DNA of 64,000 nt from Bedellia somnulentella. Its lineage: Eukaryota; Arthropoda; Insecta; Lepidoptera; Bedelliidae. The position numbers and the translations under genes were made by a program. Shown here one piece after another: positions 21,439 to 32,295 of this stretch. The notes under the pieces were generated by a model. The model was not told the origin of the DNA. It saw only the letters and a list, made by a program, of their open reading frames with translations, and searched no databases. The stretch spans positions 5,952,001 through 6,016,000 of the forward strand of contig OY755179.1 of assembly GCA_963576735.1 (NCBI GenBank). Reading direction: 5' to 3'. Within the stretch, counting starts at the first letter, position 1. Each line of letters starts with the position of its first letter.

Positions 21439-21771
21439 AGCAACCGTGATTGCCCAGTGGGTAGAACACTCTACTACTACACCAATTTGTCTTTTCTAAA
21501 GACATATGTGTGGTTAATTTATCATGGTTGTTAACGGTGAGGGAAAACATCGTGAGGAAACCCACATGGCTGAGTTTTACTTAGTCATGTGACAGTGTAT
21601 TCGTACAAAAATGGTGATAGGCCTGCCCCCTATCACGTGAGTACACTGTCCATGCAAAACGTGGGTACTCTGAACACCAGGTGACAAAGTCACGTGATGT
21701 TCAGAAGTATTAGTACCTCTGCCAACCCCTTCGGGGATATGCGGCGTGAACGTTTATGTTATGTTTATGTA
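21439..21771 (+). mobile_element. SINE-A with B-box deletion and 14-bp TSD
   Basis: Perfect target duplication TGTTTATTTAATTA at 21425-21438 and 21772-21785. The head is interrupted: GGTAGAACACTCTACTAC jumps straight to CACCAATTTGTC, removing the B box. The rest matches subfamily A. The loss may postdate insertion, because a copy without a B box should transcribe poorly. Confidence 0.85.
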
Positions 21772-21785
21772 TGTTTATTTAATTA

Positions 21786-22010
21786 CAACAGCGTTTGCAA
21801 TAGGGAGAATAAAGTGTCTGAATATATTGTAATACCGCTTGATTACGTTTACATCGTAAATTACTGAAGGGTTGGCATGAATACTAGTACTCCTAAACGT
21901 CACATGTCAATTTTACTCGTAATCATCTGCTGATGTTAAAAATTGGAACTCAGCCATTTGAGATTTTCCACTTGTGTTCCGTATCACTTGGTTTTCAGGT
22001 TATAGCTTTT
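21786..22010. other. unassigned stretch
   Basis: Nothing recognised. Confidence 0.3.
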
Positions 22011-22140
22011 TCTTTGGAGAGTGCATTCCCATGGTGGGGGTTCCTATCGCCGCTTTGTATGAAACAAATACACTGACAGATGACTAAGTATACCACTCAG
22101 CCATATTGGTATCACGGTAAACAACCCTGACATATAAACT
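22011..22140 (-). mobile_element. SINE-A relic
   Basis: CCTATCGCCGCTTTGTATGA, ACACTGACAGATGACTAAGTA and CAGCCATATTGGTATCAC follow the reversed SINE-A body with many changes. Confidence 0.45.
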
Positions 22141-22315
22141 TATCAGCATGACAGCACAAACGACCATTTAAATAGATATTGCGTGGTATAAAACCGCTAT
22201 CTCTTCTGCGCTTACATAGTATAGTATACTTTTATTTCATTCTAATCGACATACTCACAATAATAGATCGTTTGTGCTAGGTCTTCAGATTAGAATATAC
22301 TCATTGGTATAGGCC

Positions 22316-22380
22316 GAGTAAGGATTAGAACTCGCGTTTCTTTGCAAATGCGGCGATGTTCTTTACCACTGACCAAGGTT
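22316..22380 (-). repeat. tRNA-like SINE head
   Basis: On the minus strand CCTTGGTCAGTGGTAAAGAAC (A-box-like) is followed by GAGTTCTAATCCTTACTCGG (B-box-like). There is no cloverleaf good enough for a gene, so it is probably the head of another tRNA-derived SINE. Confidence 0.35.
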
Positions 22381-22825
22381 AATATTAAAATGTATACTAG
22401 TGTTGGGACAACTCAATAATTGTTCTCATTCGCAAAGATGGTTTTAAGTGCATTCAAGGTTATCTCAGGTTCACTTTACATAAACTTGAAAAGTCAACAA
22501 ATTTAATAACTCTCACTATAGAAGAAGATTAACATAGAATGAAAATATGTAGGGTAGCAATGTTCAAGCAGTAGACATAAAGCAGGAGCTAATTTCATGA
22601 TGATGTTAATAATTTTGCGATAATCCACACCAAAATTACATGTAAAATTATTTCATTCATTAATATACTTAAACAGTCATAACCTGGTATAATGAAGTAC
22701 ATTAGTGTCAACTTATTTTAAGACGAACATAAATACGAGTTTATAATAAGTGAGCGTTGTTTGTTTTGGCGGGAAGCATATGTTTTACACTAATTCATAC
22801 ACTATTAATATAATTGACGACACCG
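22381..22825. other. unassigned stretch
   Basis: No gene or repeat recognised. Confidence 0.35.
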
Positions 22826-22905
22826 CGGTCTATAAGCGTGGATATAGTTAGCGGAAAGTAGAGGTCACGGATTCGATTCCCGATGAGGTCATATATTATA
22901 ATCAG
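22826..22905 (+). repeat. tRNA-like SINE head
   Basis: CCGCGGTCTATAAGCGTGG (A-box-like) and CACGGATTCGATTCCCGATG (B box). This is a different family from SINE-A, seen once. Confidence 0.4.
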
Positions 22906-22984
22906 ATGATGAGTACCTACTATAGATATTTATAGATTAGTCTTGAGAGTAGTTTATGATTTTATTTTATTATAGAAATGTGTT

Positions 22985-23075
22985 GTTCTATAGTGCCGGC
23001 TCGGAATATGTATACCAAAAAACTTGTCTTGGGTTTTGTACGAGGTGACTAAGTATATGGGGTCCTATTTAAATG
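22985..23075 (+). mobile_element. SINE-B head relic
   Basis: TATAGTGCCGGCTCGGAATATG, then GTACGAGGTGACTAAGTATATGGGG. Only the first ~90 bp are readable. Confidence 0.45.
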
Positions 23076-24340
23076 AAATTTAGGAGAAATTGCTATAAAT
23101 CCATTATCAACATCCGTTCCGTACCATATATTTGTCATATATTTGCAACTTGTCTTCCAACAAAGGATACCATGGGAAAGAAATAAGATTAAGTTATTTT
23201 AGCCCACCAGTACATTACAAAAGCTTGTATTACATAATAGCATATCATTATTCGAGAAACATTAACTCAAAGCGAATTAACCCTTGAGCGCGCCCACATC
23301 ATGCCAACTCGTTAACCGTCCGCGGCCCAAATTAATTGTTTCACCAAACGTTGAACAAGAGGGGTCTCTCGTACCCCGGGTGCACAAAAAGTAAATATTT
23401 TTAATTAAATTATGACCCACACTGTTGTAGATGAAACGTATGCCGAAATATAGAATGTGTTTGATGAAGATCTTTTTGAATAGATGTGACCAGTACCTAC
23501 ATTTTTTATTTATGTTTCACATACATGTTCCATAGTTTAAAATTGATGAAAGGGCTATTAAAGCTTCACTATTTAATTAATCTCTATCTATTTCAACTAT
23601 AATGGAAACAAATATGTAAATTCAATAATGGTAGATGAAAGGTCTCTAGCCACATCGCTCAAAAAACATATACAAAACCCCGAATGAAGAGAAGAAGAAG
23701 ATTGAAAAAGGAGTGGTCTATTGCTATTATAAGGACATATCAAGCAGCTATATTCAAACAACAATATAATCAGTAAACCTATAACGTAACGTAAACCTAT
23801 AAGTATCTTTCATTGAAAATCGTTGCCGGTATTCCGCGTGTTTTACTCGTAGTTATATGGTGTTAAAAGTACCCAATTTTTGACCAAATATTGCAATCAT
23901 GTCATGAGAGGCAGGCCCGTGGCAACTTGGTACGGACACTGTCCTTTCACATCAAAAAGTGCCCTGAGTTTTGTTACCCATCTCAATCATTTAGACACCA
24001 CCGAGATGATTTAATACTGAAAATAAATATAGACACAAATAAACAAATTATGCTCCTGGGAATGTTTTGAGACTCAGTAAAAAGTCTATTCTTTTCAGAC
24101 CTGCAAACGTATTTTTTATTGTTTTTATAAACGCCTAATGAACAACGACTTCTTAAAAGCTTTGCCCTGAAATTAGATCTTTCAACAAATATTTTAATGT
24201 GCTACGCTTCTTAGAAGAAAGTTGTTTCGGCCAAAAATTATACCTACCTAACCGCCTATATTCTCAATGAGAGGGCAAGGATGGTTTTATATACTACCTT
24301 TGCTAATAGATTTAGCTCTATTTCTAGGCTTTAGATCTAG
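23076..24340. other. unassigned stretch, 1.2 kb
   Basis: A GC-richer patch at 23279-23395 contains TTAACCCTTGAGCGCGCC and TCGTACCCCGGGTGC. I could not pair it with a second copy or inverted end. No coding frame. Confidence 0.35.
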
Positions 24341-24543
24341 CTATGTAGTGTCGGTAAAGCACTATCCCGCTTCTTACCGTAGGTATACGTTTTAATGGAG
24401 ATGCGATTTGGAGACCCATCTCAAACAACCTATATTTTACCACCTTTTTCCAAAACTTCCAAAAGTGGCTGAGGAATTTTTAATTCCTTAGCTCTTGCTT
24501 CCTCTTTTAGGGATTTCTAACAGTGAGTATATGCATGTATGTA
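24341..24543 (+). mobile_element. SINE-B copy with internal deletion
   Basis: Head CTATGTAGTGTCGGTAAAGC, then GGAGATGCGATTTGGAGACCC and the 3' end GGGATTTCTAACAGTGAGTA. About 30 bp are missing after the head. Confidence 0.65.
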
Positions 24544-24744
24544 ATAGATTTATGACCATAGTGTAAATTATATTGAAACCATGGAAGTATTATTTAAACA
24601 GGAATGCGCGCTGGCGACCTAAAGTGTCCTGAAAAAGGATGGCTAACTAGCTAACTGTGTCTCGTTTTAAGTAGGGTGACCATCTGTTGGTGTTTAAATA
24701 AGAGTTCCTCTAAGGGATACAAAAACACTTATATTTACATATTT

Positions 24745-24895
24745 TGAATGTTTTTGTTCATGAAAACCTCATGTGGGGACCTGATGCAGCCTTTAACACG
24801 GTAGCTCAATTGGCAGAGCGACGTGGGCGTATACCCGAGGTCGCGGGTTCGATCCCCACCTGTGTCGAAATTTTTCTTTCCTTTATTTATTAGTT
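24745..24895 (+). mobile_element. FB-C copy with the most tRNA-like core
   Basis: The left outer arm TGTTTTTGTTCATGAAAACC, then TCATGTGGGGA (24751-24781) is the reverse complement of the tail seen after other copies. The core 24795-24870 reads ACACGGTAGCTCAATTGGCA, a hairpin around GCGTATAC, GCGGGTTCGATCCCCACC and TGTGTCG. D- and T-arm pairing and 6 of 7 acceptor pairs can be drawn, but the anticodon arm is poor. It ends in CGAAATTTTTCTTTCCTTT. Confidence 0.55.
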
Positions 24896-25023
24896 ATATT
24901 TACATACATACATTATAAAAAAATATATTATAAAAACACTTATATTTACATATATACATTGTTTTTGGTAAATCAACGTGTTTTTTATACATATTTATTC
25001 TAAATTAATAGATTATAAAAGAA

Positions 25024-25066
25024 TGGGTAGCCAGTGCTTGAGAATTAAAATTTCCTCAGCCACTTT
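25024..25066 (-). mobile_element. SINE-B fragment
   Basis: GGGTAGCCAGTGCTTGAGAA, then TTTCCTCAGCCACTTTTTGA; only about 42 bp. Confidence 0.45.
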
Positions 25067-25518
25067 TTGAGCAAAACCAAATTCAAATCGTTCAATGCAT
25101 TCATGTGGTAAAGTTCAAGATGATACAGGTTGTTTTATTTATTGTTCCATAACATGAACCCATATTTATCACTATTAAATGATAAAAGCTCCAAAACACT
25201 CAAACAGATGATAAATTGTGGACACCACATTTATCTTGTTTCGATGGGGATACCCGTGACAAATATTAATATCCCTTTTGCCAAACTTAACCAATTATTT
25301 ATCTCCAAATCGATAGGCGACAATAATAATTAAAATAAAATACAAAAAAGGAACAGTTTATAACCTGCTTTTTATAAAATACTCCCTATAAATAAGTTTA
25401 ATTTGTTTTTCTTTGAACTTAATCTCGACTGGCAACCGCGCGAGCGGGACACACTTCTCTCTCACACGGCTCTCGTTCTAGGACGTTTCTCTGGTTGACA
25501 GTCTTTAAAAGATTTTAT
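25067..25518. other. unassigned stretch
   Basis: A 67-codon frame at 25130-25333 has no recognisable motif. 25430-25500 is GC-richer. No repeat assignment. Confidence 0.35.
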
Positions 25519-25841
25519 TTATTTTATTTATTTATTTTTATTGGGAACATCAACAGCGACATAAGTAATAATACACAGTTAATAATAGAAATCAAGTAAG
25601 GCCAATGACAGATGTTCACAGATGTACAGAAAACATATCTAACAATATTCTTGTTTTTACGTTACATTTGAGTTTTAACACATATTTTTTTTTATAGCAA
25701 GTAACTCTAACAAATACATACAATTTTAAGAGGAAATAAAATATATATTAACAACAATATTTAAAGCAAAATTATTTTGATCCACGATATCTCAAGGGTG
25801 TGTGTATGTGCATGTGTGTGTATATGTGTGTGTGTGTGTGT

Positions 25842-25897
<56 letters not shown>

Positions 25898-26465
25898 CAA
25901 ATAAAAATCTGTGACATACATAAAGGCATATAAGAATGTATGTGTTATTAAAATTATACTCATAATATAATATGTATTTTAAGATTTAAAAAGTACGTCC
26001 ATTACAGCTCTCCTGAATGCGCATCTACTTAAATTAAATAGATCTAAATCATGGAAGTTTTTATTATATTCGGATAAAATACGACTAAAAGGAGCGTTCT
26101 GTGAGTAGTTAGTTCTGGAAATTGGTACGGAGAACAAACTATTTATGGTATGGCGAGTCCTATATGATGGCGTGTTAAGTCCAACCTGTGCAAGTAAGTT
26201 TGGGTTATCCAAACGACCATGTATTATATCATGTAGAACGGTTAGGTCAGTTAAAATACGGCGATCCTCTAATCTTAACATTTTATGAAATTTACAACTC
26301 ATTTCGTAACACTTATGGAAGTTCTTAGTTTTAAAATTTAAGTGTCGTACAAAAATATGTTGTATTCTTTCAATCATATGCTTGTACTTAATGTACTGAG
26401 GGGACCAAACACTTGAGGCAAACTCCAGAATACTGCGAACATAGGCATAATAAACCGTCTAATGA
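25519..26465 (-). pseudogene. 3' end of a jockey/CR1-group LINE
   Basis: The minus strand keeps an open frame from about 26465 to 25979. It begins YYAYVRSILEFASSVWSPQY (codons upstream of the first ATG at 26377 are in frame), continues HMIERIQHIFVRHL and LEDRRILTDLTVLHDIIHG, and ends NLSRCAFRRAVMDVLFKS. These are the C-terminal blocks that follow the reverse transcriptase in jockey- and CR1-group LINEs. The 3' UTR runs to a TTTA-rich tail near 25519 and has been expanded by a TG microsatellite (25799-25893). Everything upstream of the C-terminal region is missing, so this is a 5'-truncated insertion. Clade is uncertain because the catalytic domain is absent. Confidence 0.7.
25799..25893. repeat. 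TG/CA microsatellite
   Basis: About 95 bp of (TG)n with a few TA, CA and GG interruptions, inside the LINE 3' UTR. The minus frame of TH repeats across it is an artefact. Confidence 0.95.
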
Positions 26466-27324
26466 TAATTAACTTTATTGCATGGTAATAAATTGCATTT
26501 TTGTTTGCCATGTTTTTGTGAGTACACTCTCCTGTTTAGTTAGTAGCTTCATGATTGAAACTTAACATGTCTAAGAAATCAATATCCTTATTCTTGCTGT
26601 CATCATTCTATATTATTTGTGCTTTTATTACAATCACAGTTCTCAATCAAAAGTAAGTGTTACTGGCAATTCTGGTCAATATTCCCCCATGTTAAAGAAT
26701 ATGATTTATTAATTACATAATGATGCGACCATTTGAATGAACACTAAAATAACCATAGCTGAGACACACGTCCGAACAAATAACCTGATGAAAACATCAT
26801 AAAAGAATAAAAAAATAAAAACACAAAATCTAATGAAGAAAAAATCTTTTAAGACACGAGACATTAATTTTAATAAATATTAAGGCGGGTTCACACAGTG
26901 TTACATAAATCCGACGCAGACGTCACAATAGTAATATATTAGGACAAATGTTATTACAAGCCGTGTATCCCGTTATTTTTGTACGCCGCCCCTGTCTTTC
27001 GTTTCGCTTCGGCTTGTTCATCAACGGTTTTTTATGCCGTTTTTTAGCAATTTTTGTATGCATATAACATGAGTTGTAACCATATCAAATAAAATTAGCT
27101 ATTTAATATTTGTTTAAAGTATTGAACAACATTAAATATTATATTGCATAGGAAAGAATAATATTTTGAGTCTTTTCATAACGTTTGTTAATATTGAAGT
27201 AATAATCTTAATTAGAGAGCTTAGCGGCCAGTGTAAATGTTAATAACAATTATGTAGAATTAGGATATTCAGAAAAATACAACAAATTTATAATGTTAGA
27301 TAAAATATTAAGCAGTCTATAATA
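26466..27324. other. unassigned stretch
   Basis: AT-rich; GCGGGTTCACACAGTGTTAC near 26884 and the GC patch to 27050 suggest an old DNA element end, but no partner was found. Confidence 0.35.
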
Positions 27325-27431
27325 TCTATACTTACAATAAATCTGTAGAGAGATATATATTAGAATAGTTATTTTCAAAATAACTATCAGGTGGTGATTA
27401 GGGATCGATACTGAATGCAATCAGTAAAATT

Positions 27432-27465
<34 letters not shown>

Positions 27466-28609
27466 GGTTTGTATGTTCCTTACGGAAACAAAAACTACTT
27501 AACGGATTTTAACGAAACTTGGCACAATTATTTTCCATACTCCTGGGCAGGTTTTTGTATACTTTCCAGCAGAGTAGTAAAGGGAAATTTTGGGAAATTT
27601 TGGGAAAACGGGAGAAGTTACTACATTTTTTAAGCTACCGTCGCGTGTGCAGCCTTAATGGTTAAACTTACATAGAAATCATTTATGACGGAAATATTCT
27701 TCATAAAATTATCTAAAAAAAAATCCTCAACAGTTTATGTCTATCTTTTACGGTTGACTCACAATAACACGTGTAATTCCTGATAGCTTAGCAGTTCGGA
27801 ACATTCTGATTATATTTGTTTACTCTTACGTTTGTAAACCTCTCACTCATCCCTAATTTAAATAAGGTAACATTATTACCTATTCAATAAAATAAGAATC
27901 ATAGAAATCGGTACAGAAACACCGAAATTATACATAAAATAAGCCATCGCGCCCGTGACCAAAACCGAATCGTTACTAATTTACATATAACATACTAGAT
28001 GGCGCCAGTAGTTGCATCCTACAACTCGTAATGATTTATTTTTTAGATTGTTATAAATACTTCATAGCGTTTTATTCCAAAATTTGCTATTAAACGGAAA
28101 TACTGAACCGTTCATTAAAGCGCATTAAAAATCACCAAACTACACTGTTTAGGTAGTGCTATAAATTTAATAAATTGAAAATATTGCGCTGAATTTCACA
28201 ATGCTTGAGCAGTGACTAAAGAAAGAAACCTCAGATATTTAAAAAACAACGCTACCCGTGCGAAGCCAAGCCATCGCGCCCGTGACCAAAACCGAATCGT
28301 TACTAATTTACATATAACATACTAGATGGCGCCAGTAGTTGCATCCTACAACTCGTAATGATTTATTTTTTAGATTGTTATAAATACTTCATAGCGTTTT
28401 ATTCCAAAATTTGCTATTAAACGGAAATACTGAACCGTTCATTAAAGCGCATTAAAAATCACCAAACTACACTGTTTAGGTAGTGCTATAAATTTAATAA
28501 ATTGAAAATATTGCGCTGAATTTCACAATGCTTGAGCAGTGACTAAAGAAAGAAACCTCAGATATTTAAAAAACAACGCTACCCGTGCGAAGCTGGGACG
28601 ATCCACTAG
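27325..28609 (+). mobile_element. Hel-1 with internal tandem duplication
   Basis: Starts A|TCTATACTTACAATAAATC and ends GATCCACTAG|T. It is 1285 bp rather than about 950 because a 327-bp segment is present twice. The CTGT run is at 27434-27465. No coding frame beyond short accidental ones. Confidence 0.8.
27941..28594 (+). repeat. perfect 2 x 327-bp tandem duplication
   Basis: Units 27941-28267 and 28268-28594 appear identical on direct comparison. The junction lies at ...CCGTGCGAAGCC/AAGCCATCGCG, where AAGCC microhomology is present. Confidence 0.85.
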
Positions 28610-28842
28610 TATAGAAATAAAGATTGATTCGATAATTGATTAAGTTTATGATTGGGGATAAAAAAGTAAAAAATAATAATGTTGTTGTTAGGAATACACC
28701 ACTTCCTTAACGCCAGTTGGTTCATTGGTTTCATGATGGTCACTAGTTCTCCCTCACTCGATTTTTTGTCACCAAATTAAGAGCCCAAGACTGCTTTACT
28801 AATCTAATTTATTTAACTAGTTTTCTAACCTCCTCTGATAGT

Positions 28843-29032
28843 CATAAATAAAAGATGTTATTAAAGGAAAGAAAAATTTCGACACTGGCGGGGTTCGAAC
28901 CCGCGGCGTATACCCGAAGGTCGCGGGTTCGAACCCCGCCAGTGTCGAAATTTTTCTTTCCTTTAATAACATCTTTTATTTATGTGTAATAATCCCCACA
29001 TGAGGAATTCATGTCAAAAAAAACAATAAATT
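28843..29032. mobile_element. FB-C copy as a perfect palindrome, 13-bp TSD
   Basis: Arms 28843-28905 and 28922-28984 are exact reverse complements (63 bp) around a 16-bp centre. Each arm contains the T-arm-like GCGGGTTCGAACCCC and GTGTCGAAATTTTTC. After the right arm come CCCCACATGAGG and an A-run. CTCCTCTGATAGT flanks the element at 28830-28842 and 29033-29045. The two 3' halves in opposite orientation suggest template switching during copying or a foldback insertion. Confidence 0.75.
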
Positions 29033-29222
29033 CTCCTCTGATAGTTTATAAATATGGTGTTGTTGATGTAGGAATATGTAACTACGTCTTATTTAGGATA
29101 TCTTGTTGTTTGGTTTGTTTGTTTAGATTAGAATGACACAATCCGGTATTTATTTATTTTTGTAATACATTTTAATGTTACATACATAATGGTATATTTA
29201 TTATCTATCTGAATATTATATA

Positions 29223-29397
29223 ACATAACATAACATATCATAAACGTTCACGCCGTTTATCCCCGAAGGGGTTGGCAGAGGTACCAATACTCCTGAACTC
29301 ACATGGCAAGCGCCATCTAGTTTCCAGAGAAGGTACCCACGTTTTGCTTAGACAGTGTACTCACGTGATAGGGGGCAGGCCTATCGCCGTTTTGTAC
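29223..29397 (-). mobile_element. SINE-A, 5'-truncated, 12-bp TSD
   Basis: Subfamily B body from the TTATG-type tail (29223) to CCGTTTTGTAC. GAATATTATATA at 29211-29222 recurs at 29398-29409. The tRNA head is absent, as in an incomplete reverse-transcription event. Confidence 0.7.
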
Positions 29398-29428
29398 GAA
29401 TATTATATATATTAATATATATAATTAC

Positions 29429-29664
29429 ATACATACATATACACACGGCCATATATCCCAAAAAGGGGTAGTCAGAGCTTTAGAGCTAGAAACTCCTCAG
29501 CCACATTTGGCAGTTGATAGGGGACAAGATGGTAGAAATAAAGTATCGTTGGTGATGGGTCTCCAAACGCATCGCACCCAAAAACCACTTTAAAAATATA
29601 CCATACCGTTAGTAGCCACCCGTGGAGAGAAAGCCAGTCTCAGCCGGCACTACACGGCATTTAT
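29429..29664 (-). mobile_element. SINE-B copy, full length
   Basis: TACATACATACATAT tail, CACACGGCCATATATCCC, and the head end AGCCGGCACTACACGGC. Confidence 0.7.
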
Positions 29665-30109
29665 CTTATCTCCAATGTTTTGAAGAAAGAAATTAAGCCC
29701 ATTCAAGCAATTGGATAGCGATCTAGCTTTTTATTAACCTTATTTTCCTGTTAATTTGTTAAAAGTGCTATCAGTTAAAAGTTACCTTGATTTGACACAG
29801 GCAAACATATAGTTTGAAACAATACTAAAAAATAGAACTTTTAAAAATAGTCATACAGTTACTAAGATAAATTCAATCCTCCATGCATTTAGGCTGTGCT
29901 TTTGTTTATTGTCATTGCTCTGGACAGCTTTTACTAACCCTTTCCATACATCGAACCGTGATAGTTTATGTAAAAACTCTCTCGGGCTTAAGCTGAATCA
30001 TTTGATAGTTATATTGATGCATTTTTTCCTATCTACAGAGACACAAAACACAACAATTGTAAAACAAAATACCATAGCACAGCAGTGATGTTTTTTCCCC
30101 TCGTAAACA
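29665..30109. other. unassigned stretch
   Basis: Nothing recognised. Confidence 0.35.
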
Positions 30110-30200
30110 AGTTTAGTGGTAGCACAGTGATAAAGAGCCCGGTTCAAAACCAAGAGGCTTTGGTTCAAATACTGAAACGAACCTAAATATCTGTGTCTAG
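30110..30200 (+). repeat. tRNA-like SINE head
   Basis: TTAGTGGTAGCACAGTGATAAAG (A-box-like) and GGCTTTGGTTCAAATACTG (B-box-like), followed by TGTGTCTAGTTATTTATT. A single copy of a third tRNA-derived type. Confidence 0.4.
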
Positions 30201-30312
30201 TTATTTATTACTCTGTTATGCGTAATAAATAGCTAGACGTGAGCTAGACACATGCGTATATGAAAGACAACGTCAACGTTCTAAAAAAGCCAAAATGACA
30301 GGGTTTTCATTA

Positions 30313-30564
30313 GGGCCGGCGCTCACTGCCGGCATGGCATGGCAAAGCATTTCGGTACAGATATAGCATTTTTAATCTTATTCCCATGCGTATAGAATTC
30401 ATTTTGACACAACGATGCCGAGGGAGGCCGCGGTAGGACAGAACGTCGGCATCGTTGTGTCAAAATAAAGTAAAATGAATTCTATACTCATGGTAATAAG
30501 ATTAAAAATGCTATATCTGTACCAAAATGCTTTGCCATGCCATGCCGGCAGTGAGCGCCGGCCC
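30313..30564. mobile_element. 252-bp hairpin MITE, TTA target duplication
   Basis: Terminal inverted repeats of about 108-118 bp (30313-30421 and 30446-30564) begin GGGCCGGCGCTCACTGCC and end GGCAGTGAGCGCCGGCCC. A loop of about 24 bp lies between them. The right arm has a 10-bp extra segment. TTA flanks at 30310-30312 and 30565-30567. The TTA duplication and GGG/CCC ends fit a PIF/Harbinger-type non-autonomous element. Confidence 0.75.
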
Positions 30565-30583
30565 TTAATGCTAGGTTATTTTA

Positions 30584-30826
30584 AACATACATACATATAC
30601 TCACGGCTAAAATTCCCTAGAAGGGGTAGCCAGAGCCAAGGAATTAGAAATCCCTCAGCCACTTTTGGAAAGTTGAGTGGGGAAAAGATGGTATAATAAA
30701 GGTTGTTGGTGATGGGTCTCCAACCGCATCGCCCAAAAATCCCTTAAAAGCCCCAATACTGTTAGTCGCCTCTTACGCACACCCACCGGTAGAAACGGGG
30801 TAGCGCTATTCTAAGCCGGCGCTACA
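30584..30826 (-). mobile_element. SINE-B copy, full length
   Basis: Close to the consensus: CTCACGGCTAAAATTCCC, TAGTCGCCTCTTACG, head end AGCCGGCGCTACACAGC. Confidence 0.8.
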
Positions 30827-31059
30827 CAGCTATTATTTTAAACTCTCAGATATTTATTTATTTTGGCATTTATTAATTGCAGATAGCACAATGAGCAGTT
30901 TCCAAGAGTTGGTGATGATGTACAGGAGCCATCGGTAGACGGACTACAGCGCCAGGATGGCGTCTCATTGGTGGATATTCTTCGTCAGTTTTATGCTGAT
31001 TGGTTGTCCAGGTAAGAGAACAGTTTAAAGAATCAAGGCTCAAAGACTCAAACATTCAT

Positions 31060-31430
31060 ACCTTATATCCCCGAAAGGATTGACAGAGGTACCAGCATTT
31101 CGTAACATTACATGACATCGTCACCTGGTGTTCAGAGTCCACGTTTTAAAGTACACTGACCAAGCAAAACATGGGTAGTTTTGCTTGGACAGTGTACTCC
31201 CGTGATAGGGCGCAGGCCTATTTCCGTTTTAACGCATACTTCTAAGTCACTTGACTAAGTATACTATAGCCATGTGGGTTTCCACACGATGTTTTTGCTC
31301 ACCGTTAACAACCGTGATAAAATAACTACACGAATGACTTTAGAAAAGACAAATTGGTGTAGGCCCGACACGGGATTTAAACTCACGCCTGTCTGTATTG
31401 ACAAGCAGGTGTTCTACCCATTGGACTAAT
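31060..31430 (-). mobile_element. SINE-A copy, diverged
   Basis: From CTTATATCCCCGAAAGG to the reversed head TTCTACCCATTGGACTAATAC. A short inverted duplication, AAAACATGGGTAGTTTTGC around 31165-31190, interrupts the body. Confidence 0.7.
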
Positions 31431-31611
31431 ACGGAGAAAAAGTATGCAATTGTTTATACTTGCTGTCAATATAAACTTTCTTAACTCCATATTAATAACT
31501 TATATTAATTTTAAATAGAGGATAGTGAAGAAATAAGTAGGAAAAGGGTAGGCCTAACGTAGATAAGCATTAAAGATGAATTCAGATGAATCAAAAGAAT
31601 ATAAAAGACAT

Positions 31612-31868
31612 AACATACATACATACATATACTCACGGCTATAATTCCCTAGAAGGGGTAGCCTATAAGTAGGTAGAATTATAAATTCCTCAGCCACTTT
31701 TGGAAGTTGAGAGGGGAAAAGGCGGTAAAATGATGGTTTTTGGTGATGGGTCTCCAACCGCATCGCCCAAAAATCCAATAAAAAGCCCCAATACCCTTAG
31801 TCGCCTCTTGCGACACCCGTGGGTAGAAAAGGGAGGGGTAGCGACATTCTAAGCCTGCACTACACGTC
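31612..31868 (-). mobile_element. SINE-B copy, full length
   Basis: CATACATACATACATATAC tail; AAAATGATGGTTTTTGGTGATG; head end TAAGCCTGCACTACACG. Confidence 0.75.
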
Positions 31869-31931
31869 AATATAAAAGAATACGGATATATTGACAAAAT
31901 TTATTCTGAACTTAATTGACTTCTAGAAGAT

Positions 31932-32295
31932 TTACATAAACGTTCACGCCGTTTTTTATCCCCGAAGGGGTTGGCAGAGGTACCAATACTCCTGAACTCA
32001 CATGGCAAGCGCCATCTAGTTTCCAGAGAAGGTACCCACGTTTTGCTTAGACAGTGTACTCACGTGATAGGGGGCAGGCCTATCGCCGTTTTGTACGAAT
32101 ACACTGTCACATGACTAAGTACAACTCAGCCATGTGGGTTTCCTCACGATGTTTTCCCTCACCGTTAGCAACCATGATAAATTAACCACACATATGACTT
32201 TAGAAAAGACAAATTGGTGTAGGCCCGTCCCAGGATTGGAACTCACGCCCTTCTGTTTTTCGGGCGGGTGTTCTTACCCACTGGACTAGCATGTG
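31932..32295 (-). mobile_element. SINE-A, subfamily B, 11-bp TSD
   Basis: TTCTAGAAGAT at 31921-31931 and 32296-32306. The head on the minus strand reads TAGTCCAGTGGG and GAGTTCCAATCCTGG. The stretch shared with 29223-29397 is identical over more than 100 bp, so both descend from one recent source. Confidence 0.85.

Noticed and set aside
24795..24870. Possible functional tRNA gene
   Set aside because: The anticodon arm pairs poorly, the flanks match the FB-C repeat, and related cores occur at 6862 and 28890 in rearranged form.
25772..25963. Minus frame of Thr-His repeats
   Set aside because: It is the translation of a TG microsatellite.
27415..27633. Frames in Hel-1 (also 33844-34059) that look conserved between copies
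   Set aside because: The similarity is that of the Helitron DNA itself; frames are short and partly a CTGT run.
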